Part shown: positions 10,801-19,499 of the stretch, in pieces | Layout: each line of letters opens with the position of its first letter | Numbering within the stretch: the first letter of the stretch is position 1 | DNA from: Incurvaria masculella | Lineage: Eukaryota; Arthropoda; Insecta; Lepidoptera; Incurvariidae | DNA length: 64,000 nt | Assembly (NCBI GenBank): GCA_946894095.1 | Contig: OX335641.1 | Coordinates: 4,296,501-4,360,500 of the forward strand | Reading direction: 5' to 3' | Notes under the pieces: generated by a model | Databases searched by the model: none | What the model was told of the DNA's origin: nothing | What the model saw: the letters and a program-made list of their open reading frames with translations, nothing else | Made by a program: the position numbers and the translations under genes

Positions 10801-13800
10801 GTAAATATTTTTAAAGTGTGTGGAGACAGCGTTATGAAACTTGTGAACGCAGCTTTTTATACATAATATCACACATTATTACAAAGTGTTCTCTCTATGC
10901 CAGCGACTTTCCCCTGGTAAAGCGTGTGATGAGGTCTAGAGCCCACTTGGGCTGGTCGGCCGGTACCATGTGTCCTGCGTTACGTACCAGCACCTCCGTG
11001 AGGTTTCCAGCTCGCTTCACATAACCCGCCACCTCGCCGTCCACACGCCACACGGCCCGCGACGCCTTCTCGTAATCCTTCGCGCCCGGGAAGTCCAGCC
11101 GTTGGAGAAAATTCTCGGTACCGGTGTAAGGCACCGCCAAGTCTAGTTGGCCGCTATAGAGCAGTACGCGGCAGGAGGCCAGTATCGACGCTAGTCGCGG
11201 CGCCGCCGAGCGCATCACGTCCCGCCGGAGCGCCCACGCGACCGCTGTGCTCTCGTGGAACGGCAGCGCACCCACGTGAAGAGCCCGTCGGACGTCATCG
11301 CGCTCAAGAAGCGCCAGCATCGGCTTCACGTCCAGCGGGTCCGTCGTGTGAAGATAGCTGTAGAGGTAGGCGTAGCCGGTCACTTCGCTGAAGTACGATT
11401 TACCACCGCTGAGTGCCCCGTTCATTAGTCTGTCCGCCGCGAGCAGGGCCTCCCACCAGCGCTCTTCGCGAATGAGAGCTGCGATCGCCGTCTGCCGTGC
11501 CTCGAACTCGACGCGCCTAGCCAGGTCGACGAGCCCCAGCTGGTAGAGGCGCGCTCCGAAGTCGAGTTGGTTAAGAGGGTCTACGTAGGCGTTGCCGAGC
11601 GCCAAGCCGCGTAGCTTAATGGGATCCAGTATCCGATCGTGGTCGAGGATCGCGGCGGCAAGTGCAGGCGCGTACTTGCCGGCGTACGACTCGCCCGCGA
11701 CGTAAAAATCGCGCCGTCGCAGCTCCGGGAAGAGCCGATAGAACTGAAGAAGCGACTCGAGCAGGTCGGCGCCGACGCACGCCTCGTCCTCGCAGTAACC
11801 GGTCGCGTCGGCCGAGCTGAAGCCAGTACCCACTGGACTGTCGACGAATAGGACGTGATGATCGAGCGCCCAGTGGTACTTCCTGGCGACGAAGCCGTCG
11901 CGCGTGACCGCCAGCGGGCCAAGTTCGACGAATAATCCGAATAACGATGACGCACCGGGCCCGCCCTGCAGCCAGAGGATGAGGGGTGCGTCCGGCGCCG
12001 TCGATATGGACGGAAAATACCAGAAGAAATAGTTGGCGGAGCGCGTCTCGTTGACCGTGAAGAAGCCCGCGTGGCTGACGAGGCCGAGGGTCGGCGCTAG
12101 AGTGACGAGGGAGAGGTGTCGCGCCAGCGCCGTTTGGTTGCGCCGGAGGTAGGGCGTCACGTAGAGCGGCTCGCCGCTTCCGTTCCCGGAGCGTGGAAGC
12201 GCGTCGAGTCGCGGGGAGGCGCCGAGGAAGGCGTGCGCAGTGCCCGTGAGGCCCAGCAACACTAGCGCCACAATTCCCGTTGCAGACATTCTGCCACAAT
12301 GTCTATAGTCTATTTAAATAATGTCTATTGAAATACCCACCTAACCTTGGTATGTACTTTTATACCTTCACGAGGGCACGAAACTAATCGAAAATGCTAA
12401 AAACCACTGAGTTTATTTGTTAAATAGTATCAGCTAAGTAGTAAGTTGCACAACATCGAATGTGAAATAGTTGGCCAAGCGTTAAGCAATGCTGTGCATA
12501 CAGGAAAACGCTAGTGAATAATAATGTTATAGATGCTCACGTATATTTAGGTAAGTAGTGTGTTTACACTCGTTTATAAGTACTTAAGTACGATAGTGTT
12601 TGCCCGTTGATTTATTTGTTTACTTGCTGCAGACACCTACCTCATTTTGTGCCTACATATTATTTCTTTCCCATATGGTTATCCAGGAGAGATGAAAATT
12701 CTAAATAATCCAAGCATGTGAAATAGCATGGTTCTCATAGGAGGAATGTGCGCAGTGTGTGGGCATTCTGCTTGTTGCGCGTTAAGCGATGCAGAATGGG
12801 GACGGCACGGTTTGCAGCTCCAAAACGCATTTACCGTGGTAGGTAGATAAGATAACACACTTATGATACGAACAATTCTTCAACACTTGTAGAGCAGCCG
12901 ATTTTGATCTGGCGAACGAACCCTACTGAGGATTTCTAGGTTTTTTTGGCGAGCTTGATTTTATGACTTTGACAAAGGCGTCCAATGTGACTATGTGCGC
13001 AGTAGCGTAACAATAGGGTGGCAGGGCTGGCAAAATGCCACGGGCCCCCGACCCAAGAGGGCCCCGACCCAACAAAAATAGTTTTTTTTCCATTGTACCT
13101 GAGTATATTATTTTATTTGAAAAGTATATTTTTATAAGTTCTGCTTAAAATCCAATATGAGATAACTAAAGACCATAATACAATTTCAAGTTAATCGTTA
13201 AGCATTTCAACCAACCTACACTTTGATGATGCTATAAACACTTTTGCGGAACCGAAAGCTCGTAAAAAAAAAATATTTTTTAATAAATATCATATCGAAA
13301 TTAAATTGTTAAATTTATTTCATTGTAAATGTATGCAGATTCCCTCACGATGTCCCTTCACCGAAAAGCTAGCGAATCGATGATGATTGCATTGAGATGT
13401 TCTGTTCTATGGATGAATGTGAAGTCTCCAATACGCATTGGGCTAGCGTGGGGACCACAGACCATTCCCTCTCGCCTAAGAGAGGAGGCCTATGGTCATT
13501 AGTGGGGCACGTTTAATTGAGTACGCTGAAAATCTGGAAGTTTGTCACGGGCCCCAGATGGTATGCTTACGCCACTACTATGTGCATTGATTTCGAGGCT
13601 CGTACCAAACGTGCCCATAGGGTAAAGAAAAGAGGGCGCTGATTACGATGCTAATATTTCGGGAAACTGCGTGAGGCGTACAAACTAGGATTTGTCTAAA
13701 CAACCTAACATACATATAACACTAGCATACATAGACGCTGTTTAATTATTTTGATTAGTTTTCTAATCTTAAATTGATAATTTTAGGATAGTTGAAACGC

Positions 13801-16800
13801 ACCTGTGAAGATATAATTCAATTCATTTTTTTTTTAAAAATCATCAAAATGTTTCATTCATTCGTATCAATTTTTCTTGAATCTTTGAATATAACCGCTG
13901 GCGATGCAGAGGAGTGACTTCACAGCCGCTGGTCAGCGAGGCGCCCGTACACGCCGTACTTGCGCTCGTCGTCGGGCCGCAACGTGCCCGACTTTTTCAT
14001 CACGGTGTAGATCAGCTCAAGGAGGCCGTAGCTACGCACCAGAAAGTCCCTCTGCGCCAGCAGGCTGCTGCGCTCGCGCTCCTCCTTCTCCAGAATGCGG
14101 CCCGGCTCGTACGAGCGCTGCGACGAAGACGCGAGCTCCACCGCCGTCTCGCCCTCCGCCACCGCCGGCATGCTCTTCACCTCTCGCTGCCGCTCGCGTC
14201 GCGGCCGCACCGGACGCTCCTTCTCCTGCTGCGCCGGCGATTCGTCGCAAGCCGTCCTGCTGCGCGGCGGCCGCGGGAGCGCCGCCGCCTTCAGCGCCTC
14301 TGCCTTCGCCTTCGCCTGCTGGAAGTCGTCGCGCTGCAGACGCGTGCAGTCGCCGCGCGCGCGCGAGCTCGCCGTCGCCGTGTACAACGATCCAGTCGGC
14401 TGCTGGAACAGCACCGCGTACTGCTCGGTTGCCATCGGGTACACGCGGCGGAAGTTCCCGAGGTGCGTCTCCTCCCATTGGATTTGCGTCTGCCACGGGC
14501 TCTTGTCCGGCTCGCGATCCTCGGGCGGGTCGACGGCCCGCCCCGGAGGCTGCAGCAGGCGGTCGCGCACCCTCCGGCGGTCCTCCTCGCGCACCCGCCG
14601 CCGGTCGCACTGGCGCACGTTGAGGATCGTGAGCGTGTCTGTCAGCAGCGAGCCCTTCACCTCGCGGTCGAGAGCCGTATCCGTGTGGAAGCTCGGCGAG
14701 TGGTTCACCTCGAGGATGTACGGGTGCAGCTTGTGATCGAGCAGGATGTCGAAACCGAGCACTTCGAAGCAGGCGTGCACGGTGTCGTGCGCGGGGAAGC
14801 AGGCGCGGTAGCTGTGCTTGAGGATGGGCCACGCCGAGATGATCGTCTTCACGATCACCTGGTCAACGGCGTGCCAGAGCTTCTCGACGTCGACGCCCTG
14901 CGACGCGAGGATTTTGTTGAGTGTGGAGATCTTGCGCTTGCTGCCGGCCTGGTCGTCGTGCACGTAGGTCCGGCTGTGTTTGTTGACGGCGTAGTTGGTG
15001 AGGTGCATGAACACGTTGGTCGTGTTGTTGAGGCTCGGCTCGGCGTAGCGCGTCGTCGCAAAGCGCACGAGCCCCTCGTTGTAGACGAACACGCGCAGCG
15101 GGTCGCAGGACGTGATGAGAGCGTAAACGCGCATGTCGAACTTGTAACCGTCAACGAGAAAGGGCCGAGAGACGTACACCTGGCAGATGAGGCGGTCCGT
15201 CGGTTTGATGTCCTTGAGCGTGCGCGTCAGATAGATTCCTCGGCCCTGACTGCCGCATTCCGGTTTTACGATGAAAGTCTTGTTGCGACGCGACTTGCTA
15301 TAGCCGAGCGCCTCGCCGAAGTCGGCGGGCAGACACCAGGTCTTCGGAAAGAAGTTGTACTCGTTCGGGTAGATCTTCTGCATGCGGTTGAGGTTGCGCG
15401 CAAGCAGATCCTTGCGGCAGATCTCGAGCATGCCAGGGAAGTGGTTGATGCGTTGGAAGCGCTTCATATCCTTGGCTCGCTCGACGGAGACGGAGACGTC
15501 CGTCCAGCAGAAGTCCCAGTCGTCAGTTTCGGAGACCTCGCGCATGCCAAAGGCGCCGGCGGCGGCGCGCACAGACTCGTAGCGGCAGGCCGCCAGGCAT
15601 ATCGCCACGGCGGAGCAACGGCGCTTCCTCTTGCGGGGTTGCGGGACCTCCGTCTCAGCCGGCTGCAGCGTGTCGTCATCCTCCGCGCCGTACAGGGCCT
15701 CGTCGATCTGCACGCCGCGGGGTAGCGACAGTGACCTCTCCTCCGCCTCCATGGATCGTTCAGGCCGTCATGCCGCTACATGACGCGTGGCACATGGGAC
15801 CCGCTCTGACAACTTTTTATTAGATTTTGAGCGCCAATGGATGTGGCGCCGAAAGCCCAACTAATGAAAACATTATTTTGGAACTACAACTGCTGAAAGC
15901 TTGTCAGACTGACAAAAGGTGTTCGTGTGACATTTGGTAATATTTGGCCGAACTGAAAATGCCAGAATAAACGTACGTTGTTTAAAGTAAAATGGTAACC
16001 TAACCGCTTCTTGTTGGAGTATGATCTTTACTAATAATAAATCTGTAAGGTAAGTTCATGGATTAAGTTGCTTTGTTTTATAAGATACTGCGTTAATAGA
16101 CTCTATGTATGATACTAAAACCCTGTTGACGATTTTTAGAAATCATTTATGTATTTATTTATTTTATTTTATTTACTTAACTAGCTGCGGTACCCGGCCC
16201 CGCTCGGGTTAATGTCGGGCTTAATTATTTCATGGATAAAAAGTTGCCCAAAGGGCTGGTCCAGAACTATGTTCCATCTACCAAATTGGTATCGTAAGAA
16301 TGAATGAGAAACATTAAATCATTCCCATTTAGAGCTTCGGAAACATTTGGAGGCTATTTAAAAAAAAAATTAAAAGCTTGTGTCGCCAGAACCTTTTTGC
16401 ACTTGCTCTGCAATATTACATACTAGTCAGTAAGTAACGAAGGGATCTTAAATTTTACGTGGAATCAAAACCACAGCCAGCCTCAACATCGAAAACGGTA
16501 ACCCATCCCGAACCTGACTGCTCCCAGAAATGCTATACGTTGATAAAATACGCATATAAATCGGGTGAGTTCACTACTACACTACACGCCTATAAGTTTT
16601 GAGTAGAATCGAGTTATTGGATCTCAAGTAATAAGCTTTTATAGCTTTATTCAGTTTCATGAAACAAACACAACATAATAAGCACTTTTTCCCACTGGTC
16701 TCATCTCTGTTTAGCGTGATGCCGAGTAGTCCTAAAGTTGCGGGAAATACCAAGCCGTTCGGTAGGTACAATTAGCATTGAAATCGGATAAGTGGTAGCA

Positions 16801-19464
16801 ACTGCCTAAATATGAGCGATTGACGATCCATCCCTTACTTAATATATTTTTAACTAATATTTTGAATGATATAGTAGTGTAAAAGAATAAATAAATCTAA
16901 TATTGAATGCAAAAGGTAAGTGAACGTACCTGAATAAGGATAAATAATGAATCATAGAAAAAAGCTTCGCAAATAACCTATATTTTTTTAATAATCTGTA
17001 ATCGATTCAAAATGTTATTGTGTGTACCTTAGAAGGTATTTTTGCACCCATAATTTTCGATTACTTAGTTTTCATTATTTTTTTAAGTTTACATAAAATA
17101 TTTACAAATTATGTACACAATAAACCTACCTCGTTGGTCGCTCTTCCTATTCGTAGTTTAGAAAAAGTAAGCACGGTCACCCATCTAGAACCGGACCGAC
17201 CTCGTGTTTTACCTCAAGATCCGAACCTGCGGTTTCGTACTCTACCTACATAAATAAACTCGTTACCAAATGACCCACGGATGAGCAAACCCCTTTCAAA
17301 ATCCAGAAACCTTTTTTAAAATCCGCAGCCAAAGTTAAAAATAGTTTCTCGAATTAAGCGAGGTCCTATTCTTTCCTTCTAGCACGAAGCCGAGAGTCTG
17401 CTCTTACCCTGGCTTTACTATATACCTATATATACGTTAAATAGCATTTTTATTTTTCCCTTATTTCTATTTAGTAAAATACTGGGCTTTACGCCGATTA
17501 GATTTTCACTGGAGGTGAAATTAATCAATAATTGAATATTGACTCCGATCGGGAATTACACGCATATGTCGGAAATATACAATAACTAGATGAAGTGCGA
17601 CCAAAGCATACAGAGTGAAGACGCCGGAGTTGTAGGAAATATGGCGGCTTGCCCCGCGGGAGGTCGCGCGCGTCAACTGGAACCGCCGCCGGCTGCGGGT
17701 AGGTCGGGCCAGACGTGCGGAAAATGTCGGGTTAACTACCATATAGTAATTTGATATGCTTTGGACGCATGGTATAACAAGAAAAGGGAAAGTTCGTATT
17801 TGTTTCACGCCTTAACGCCTAACCCCCTCGGGTTAATCTTGTAATTCGCATACGCCAGTGAATAACAGTCATTCACCGGCTAATATTCTACACTTTTTAA
17901 CTCATGGAATGACTCGTGTTCATCCTTTTCACATGAGTCACCCTAGTGTTGTACAATTATAATAATCCTTATTAGAGTGCGATGACACAGCATACAATTA
18001 TGAGCTTTGAAGTCATGCAAAAGCTTAGCGAATTATTCTTATTTTTCTGTAAATTTAACTCGTGTTTGCTCTATGAGTAAAAGGGCTGTTTTAGAAGAAA
18101 CTTGGTTAATAGATACTCAACTGAAAAATTATGTTTCATCCATACAAGTAGTATTCGGAGTGGGCGGACTAACTTAATACGGGTCTTAATGCCGGACTAA
18201 AAAGCGTTTTAATTAGCTTAAGGCGCTAGGACTAGCCAACTACTCGCGCCATACAAATGCACTTTTTAACAAATGTAATAATATGTAGTGAAACGCTTCA
18301 GCAAATCCAAATAGAACTCCAGACTGATAATGGATTGTTAATATTTTTTTATTCCATCATTTATTTAAATAATAATAAAAATAAAAAAGTAGATTTTTCT
18401 CATTAGAAATCTGAAAGTAATTCGATTTCTAGATATAAGCAAAAACAGCATATATGCATAAACAAAAAATTCCATTTGCTTTTAGATTTCTACATTTAGT
18501 CAAAAAAGTTCGGAAATGGACACCGTTTCCGCAATGTATTTTGTATAGAAAAAGGAAACATACATTAACGAAAATAATTCGATTCCTAGACAAGGAATCA
18601 TATATTGTAAGGATGACACTTATAATCGTCAGACTTAGTTAGTTAACTTGGGGTGCCTCGTCTAACTTTGCGATTTGGCTAGTACCAGGCCCTTAATGCC
18701 GGACTAAAGGCCAAAGTCGCCTAAAATATTTTAGGCTGAACCAGATTCAGTAGGTCGCTGCCACTTCGCTCAAGATGAACAAAGCCTGGGAATGGCGCAA
18801 ACGCAACCCGCGTAAGAGGAATAGAGACGGGGCGGCGCGGCGGCGGCGAGGATGCAGCGATGTGACAATTTCTCCAAGGTTTCGACCTATCACGCGTATT
18901 CCGGCGAGCTGCGTGTCTCGTCTACAGACGCGTGCAGCGGGAGTGCAAATACAATTTTCCGATGTTCACTCGCGGTGGAAAATTGCGCCTCACGAAGTTT
19001 ATGTCAAGGGGTAGGAAAACTACATTTCGCCCGCTTCGCTGCAACGGGAGAAACGCTATCGAGAAACGGTGCTTGCTATTTTTTCGATTTACCTTAACGG
19101 CATTCCACTTTCATGCCATTTGCGGATTGATCGAATCAAGCGAATGTCAAGTGTGGTGAAAACTTAAAGCGGGTATTGTATTGTTTTATTTAATTTAGGT
19201 ATTCATTCATTAGGGTATTATATTTAGCATATATGTGGTTGGAAAAAAATCATAACTTATGGTTATAGTTTCTTTGCGGGTTCTTCTTTACTGGGTTAAT
19301 CGAATATCGAATCGTGATAGCTTACCATATAGCAGAGCGCTGAAAGCCAACAGGGCAGTCAAGAGTGTCCACGGAGCAAGCGTCCCCGGCGCCCCAGCCC
19401 CTCCTGCAGCCCCCGCTGGAGCCCCCCACGCCGCCGCCGCCGACGCCGCACGCATCCTGCACAT
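4688..19464 (-). CDS. Ly6/uPAR-domain GPI-anchored protein, five coding exons (joined)
   Basis: Exons on the minus strand are 19464-19326, 7344-7192, 6740-6400, 5442-5294 and 4835-4688. Their phases agree at every junction and sum to 930 nt, i.e. 309 residues plus stop. The layout is: an N-terminal Ala/Gly-rich leader with a hydrophobic signal segment (about 32-46); a three-finger domain at 53-136 opening with CYWC and closing with CTCQGELCN; a short duplicated stalk (LNVSAPSPEE / LNVSDPTPEL, about 153-180); a Gly/acidic low-complexity region (about 228-250); and a hydrophobic C-terminal tail (297-309) after small residues, typical of a GPI-anchor signal. N-glycosylation sequons are at N119, N154 and N170. 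Such proteins act at the cell surface in insects (receptor trafficking, septate junctions, channel regulation), but I cannot name an ortholog. Intron 1 is about 12 kb and hosts two other genes. Weakest point: the acceptor of exon 2 has a poor pyrimidine tract. Confidence 0.8.
5294..5442 (-). CDS. Ly6-like gene, exon 4 (acidic Gly-rich stalk)
   Basis: Bounded by acceptor TGTACGGTTGCAG and donor GCG|GTGAGT. It is 149 nt, enters in phase 0 and leaves in phase 2. It encodes SSESETVEQLPSAAPL, then a Gly-rich run ending GGGEDDEDAGEGSGAALRSD. Of the three frames, only the one matching its neighbours gives this composition and continuity. Confidence 0.7.
5783..6069 (+). repeat. GTCC-microsatellite element (family A), copy 1
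   Basis: It starts AGGGTTCCGTACCC, contains the CCGTCCGTCCGTC block and a CTGTATCTCATGAAC segment, then has the inverse GGTACGGAACCCTTC and a tail with the hairpin GCGAGTC-GACTCGC followed by TTGGCCGG. The two GGTTCCGTACC ends are inverted relative to each other. It lies inside intron 3 of the Ly6-like gene. Other copies are at 8459 (-), 34375, 37586, 50820 (-) and 61627. Confidence 0.85.
6400..6740 (-). CDS. Ly6-like gene, exon 3 (second half of three-finger domain)
   Basis: The acceptor ATCTTCTTCCACAG is excellent, and the donor AACG|GTGAGT is near consensus. The exon encodes YVESRICISHHQEECTTRFC, then the CTCQGELCNG closure of the Ly6 fold, followed by the duplicated LNVS(A/D)P(S/T)PE stalk. 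That duplication is also visible in the DNA at about 6497-6590. Phase runs from 1 nt carried in to 0 out. Confidence 0.85.
6972..7175. mobile_element. Foldback MITE in intron 2 of the Ly6-like gene
   Basis: A 204-bp near-palindrome with inverted ends of about 60 bp that start CAGGC(G/C)TAT(T/C)GCTGGAA and share AATCCTGAGTCTAGAAA and CCGCTTTTATA. CTG flanks both sides as a possible 3-bp duplication. One end lies 16 nt from the exon 2 donor. Confidence 0.8.
7192..7344 (-). CDS. Ly6-like gene, exon 2 (start of three-finger domain)
   Basis: It encodes VDAESCYWCGPAAEQVHRSR, then a Pro/Arg stretch and CDAAQNCATVAVSP. Donor CCAC|GTCAGT is weaker than consensus but is the only phase-compatible site; joining gives SPPYVESR, which fits the family. 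The acceptor GGCGCAG has little pyrimidine tract. Exon 1 ends in phase 1 and this exon supplies the two needed bases. Confidence 0.7.
7391..7667. mobile_element. hAT-type MITE with 8-bp target duplication
   Basis: The element occupies 7399-7659 (261 bp). Its ends are a perfect 14-bp inverted repeat, CAAGGGCGTCGCCA / TGGCGACGCCCTTG, flanked by direct repeats GGCAGCAA at 7391-7398 and 7660-7667. Long G runs lie just inside each end. An 8-bp duplication with CA...TG ends is the hAT superfamily signature. It has no coding capacity. It lies about 46 nt upstream of the exon 2 acceptor of the Ly6-like gene. A truncated relative is at 28188-28250. Confidence 0.85.
7750..7915 (+). mobile_element. SINE family B, 3' fragment
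   Basis: It contains the family's conserved order GGTTGGTACAATCGCATTGA, GATGGTCGAAGCGGCAAT, GTGTTTTCCAT, GGCATGGCACCTA and the terminal TAGCTATCCATGTGA. The tRNA-like head is absent. It lies in intron 1 of the Ly6-like gene. Confidence 0.75.
7948..7999. repeat. Perfect 22-bp stem hairpin
   Basis: Positions 7948-7969 and 7978-7999 are exact reverse complements (AGAACCCCTTTCTT and its complement form the core) around the 8-nt loop ATTCATAG. Pairing stops abruptly at both ends. Confidence 0.9.
8459..8750 (-). repeat. GTCC-microsatellite element (family A), copy 2
   Basis: Read on the minus strand it starts AGGGTTCCGTACCC (8750) and runs through the GTCC block to the CGAGTCCGACTCGC hairpin tail at 8465-8485. 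Confidence 0.85.
8751..10018. other. Ly6-like intron 1 sequence, no feature recognised
   Basis: AT-rich with scattered short open frames. A GC-richer patch at 9520-9700 has open frames on both strands but no splice-supported exon or recognisable domain. Confidence 0.4.
10019..10351. mobile_element. hAT-like non-autonomous element
   Basis: Inverted ends CAGTGGC(G/A)TAGCAT(G/A)G of about 16 bp bound 333 bp. CAGTGGCGTA-type ends are typical of hAT elements. No clear 8-bp duplication is visible, so the copy is probably old. A 157-codon open frame overlapping it looks fortuitous. Confidence 0.55.
10484..10650 (-). mobile_element. RTE-type LINE, 3' terminal fragment
   Basis: The minus strand encodes GEAYVQQWTQTR followed by a stop, the characteristic end of RTE-clade reverse transcriptases in insects. 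A (TGAC)n tail follows at 10466-10484. Only the last ~50 codons remain. Confidence 0.7.
10895..12289 (-). CDS. Serine carboxypeptidase (peptidase S10), intronless
   Basis: A complete 464-residue secreted or lysosomal carboxypeptidase that removes C-terminal residues, of the type called venom/vitellogenic carboxypeptidase-like (CPVL) in insects. Visible features are a signal peptide (about 1-20, cleavage after AHA), the oxyanion segment LQGGPGASS (107-115), the nucleophile GESYAG with Ser201, the Asp in YSGQLDLAVP (Asp383) and the His in HMVPADQP (His440); the triad is complete. Sequons are at N36, N51, N80 and N429. Length matches the family (about 450-480). The whole gene is a single GC-rich exon, whereas family members commonly have introns, which suggests a retrocopy or intron loss. 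It lies on the same strand inside intron 1 of the Ly6-like gene and has its own TATA box. Start: the first in-frame ATG giving a clean signal peptide. Confidence 0.93.
   Translation of the reverse strand: MSATGIVALVLLGLTGTAHAFLGASPRLDALPRSGNGSGEPLYVTPYLRRNQTALARHLSLVTLAPTLGLVSHAGFFTVNETRSANYFFWYFPSISTAPDAPLILWLQGGPGASSLFGLFVELGPLAVTRDGFVARKYHWALDHHVLFVDSPVGTGFSSADATGYCEDEACVGADLLESLLQFYRLFPELRRRDFYVAGESYAGKYAPALAAAILDHDRILDPIKLRGLALGNAYVDPLNQLDFGARLYQLGLVDLARRVEFEARQTAIAALIREERWWEALLAADRLMNGALSGGKSYFSEVTGYAYLYSYLHTTDPLDVKPMLALLERDDVRRALHVGALPFHESTAVAWALRRDVMRSAAPRLASILASCRVLLYSGQLDLAVPYTGTENFLQRLDFPGAKDYEKASRAVWRVDGEVAGYVKRAGNLTEVLVRNAGHMVPADQPKWALDLITRFTRGKSLA
12357..12364 (-). promoter_or_regulatory. 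TATA box of the carboxypeptidase gene
   Basis: On the minus strand TATAAAAG sits 68 nt upstream of the ATG. An initiator-like TTCAAT lies about 35 nt downstream of it, near 12329. This predicts a short 5' UTR of about 40 nt. Confidence 0.6.
12991..13585. mobile_element. hAT-type non-autonomous element with 8-bp target duplication
   Basis: CTATGTGC occurs at 12991-12998 and 13578-13585. The ends between them are inverted: CAGTAGCGTAAC on the left, and TAGTGGCGTAAGC when the right is read inward. GGGCCC-rich subterminal segments (CCACGGGCCCC / GGGGCCCGTG) are also inverted. It is about 580 bp with no coding capacity, between the two nested genes. Confidence 0.75.
13920..15752 (-). CDS. Tubulin polyglutamylase, TTLL6/TTLL13-like, intronless
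   Basis: A 610-residue tubulin tyrosine ligase-like enzyme that adds glutamate chains to tubulin tails on axonemal and other stable microtubules. The TTL core spans about 70-400: WDFCWTDVSVSVERAKDMKR entry segment, NHFPGMLEICRKDLLARNLN (103-122), ATP-grasp nucleotide loop KPECGSQGRG (163-172), FDMRVY (205-210), HLTNY (250-254), FDILLD (334-339) and the metal-binding EVNHSPSF (348-355). A basic segment follows (CDRRRVREEDRRRVRDRL, 382-399), as in the microtubule-binding region of the TTLL6/7 group. The C-terminal 200 residues are Arg/Glu/Ala-rich and not conserved. The gene is one GC-rich exon, although TTLL genes normally have many introns, so a retrocopy is likely; the intact frame and catalytic residues suggest it works. 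It lies in intron 1 of the Ly6-like gene, same strand. The downstream flank has a 10-A run on the minus strand at about 13828-13837. Confidence 0.93.
   Translation of the reverse strand: MEAEERSLSLPRGVQIDEALYGAEDDDTLQPAETEVPQPRKRKRRCSAVAICLAACRYESVRAAAGAFGMREVSETDDWDFCWTDVSVSVERAKDMKRFQRINHFPGMLEICRKDLLARNLNRMQKIYPNEYNFFPKTWCLPADFGEALGYSKSRRNKTFIVKPECGSQGRGIYLTRTLKDIKPTDRLICQVYVSRPFLVDGYKFDMRVYALITSCDPLRVFVYNEGLVRFATTRYAEPSLNNTTNVFMHLTNYAVNKHSRTYVHDDQAGSKRKISTLNKILASQGVDVEKLWHAVDQVIVKTIISAWPILKHSYRACFPAHDTVHACFEVLGFDILLDHKLHPYILEVNHSPSFHTDTALDREVKGSLLTDTLTILNVRQCDRRRVREEDRRRVRDRLLQPPGRAVDPPEDREPDKSPWQTQIQWEETHLGNFRRVYPMATEQYAVLFQQPTGSLYTATASSRARGDCTRLQRDDFQQAKAKAEALKAAALPRPPRSRTACDESPAQQEKERPVRPRRERQREVKSMPAVAEGETAVELASSSQRSYEPGRILEKEERERSSLLAQRDFLVRSYGLLELIYTVMKKSGTLRPDDERKYGVYGRLADQRL
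15760..15797 (-). promoter_or_regulatory. Upstream ORFs in the TTLL leader
   Basis: Three ATGs precede the start codon within 45 nt. ATG at 15795 opens a 12-codon frame that also contains the ATG at 15771 and stops at TGA 15762-15760. ATG at 15781 is followed at once by TAG, a minimal start-stop ORF. If transcription starts upstream of 15795 these would depress translation of the enzyme. Confidence 0.5.
16181..16790 (-). mobile_element. Helitron-related copy, 3' part (family H)
   Basis: On the minus strand it ends GAGCGGGGCCGGGTACCGCAG then CTAG (16184-16181), the Helitron terminus. The body matches the element at 51445-52551, including TTAGGACTAC, GGCATCACGCTAAA, GCATTTCTGGGAGCAGTCAG and AACCATCACG-type segments, over about 600 bp with indels. 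Confidence 0.7.
16791..19325. other. Ly6-like intron 1 sequence with a MITE remnant
   Basis: AT-rich. Positions 17165-17215 carry a reversed 5S-like motif (GGTCACCCATCTAGAACC). Positions 18148-18245 are a degenerate copy of the MITE at 56896-57172 (GTATTCGGAGTGGGCGGACT). A GC-richer patch at 18780-19080 has open frames but no domain or clear splice pair. Confidence 0.4.
19326..19464 (-). CDS. Ly6-like gene, exon 1 (signal peptide)
   Basis: ATG at 19464 opens a 46-codon frame rich in Ala/Gly with the hydrophobic segment TLLTALLAFSALLY, then donor TATG|GTAAGC in phase 1. An in-frame TAA lies shortly upstream. A second Met three codons in (19455) is an alternative start. The frame joins exactly to exon 2 at 7344. 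The long Ala/Gly run before the hydrophobic core is unusual for a signal peptide. Confidence 0.65.
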
Positions 19465-19499
19465 ACATTGTTTTTAACATCTATTTTTTTAAATCATAA

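Noticed and set aside
11616..12299. Overlapping 227-codon minus-strand frame
   Set aside because: Out-of-frame shadow of the carboxypeptidase, Arg/Ala-rich and without motifs.
13914..15725. 603-codon open frame on the + strand opposite the TTLL gene
   Set aside because: It is the antisense shadow of a GC-rich gene whose codon bias removes stops. It has no domain and is highly repetitive in Leu/Val/Ala/His.
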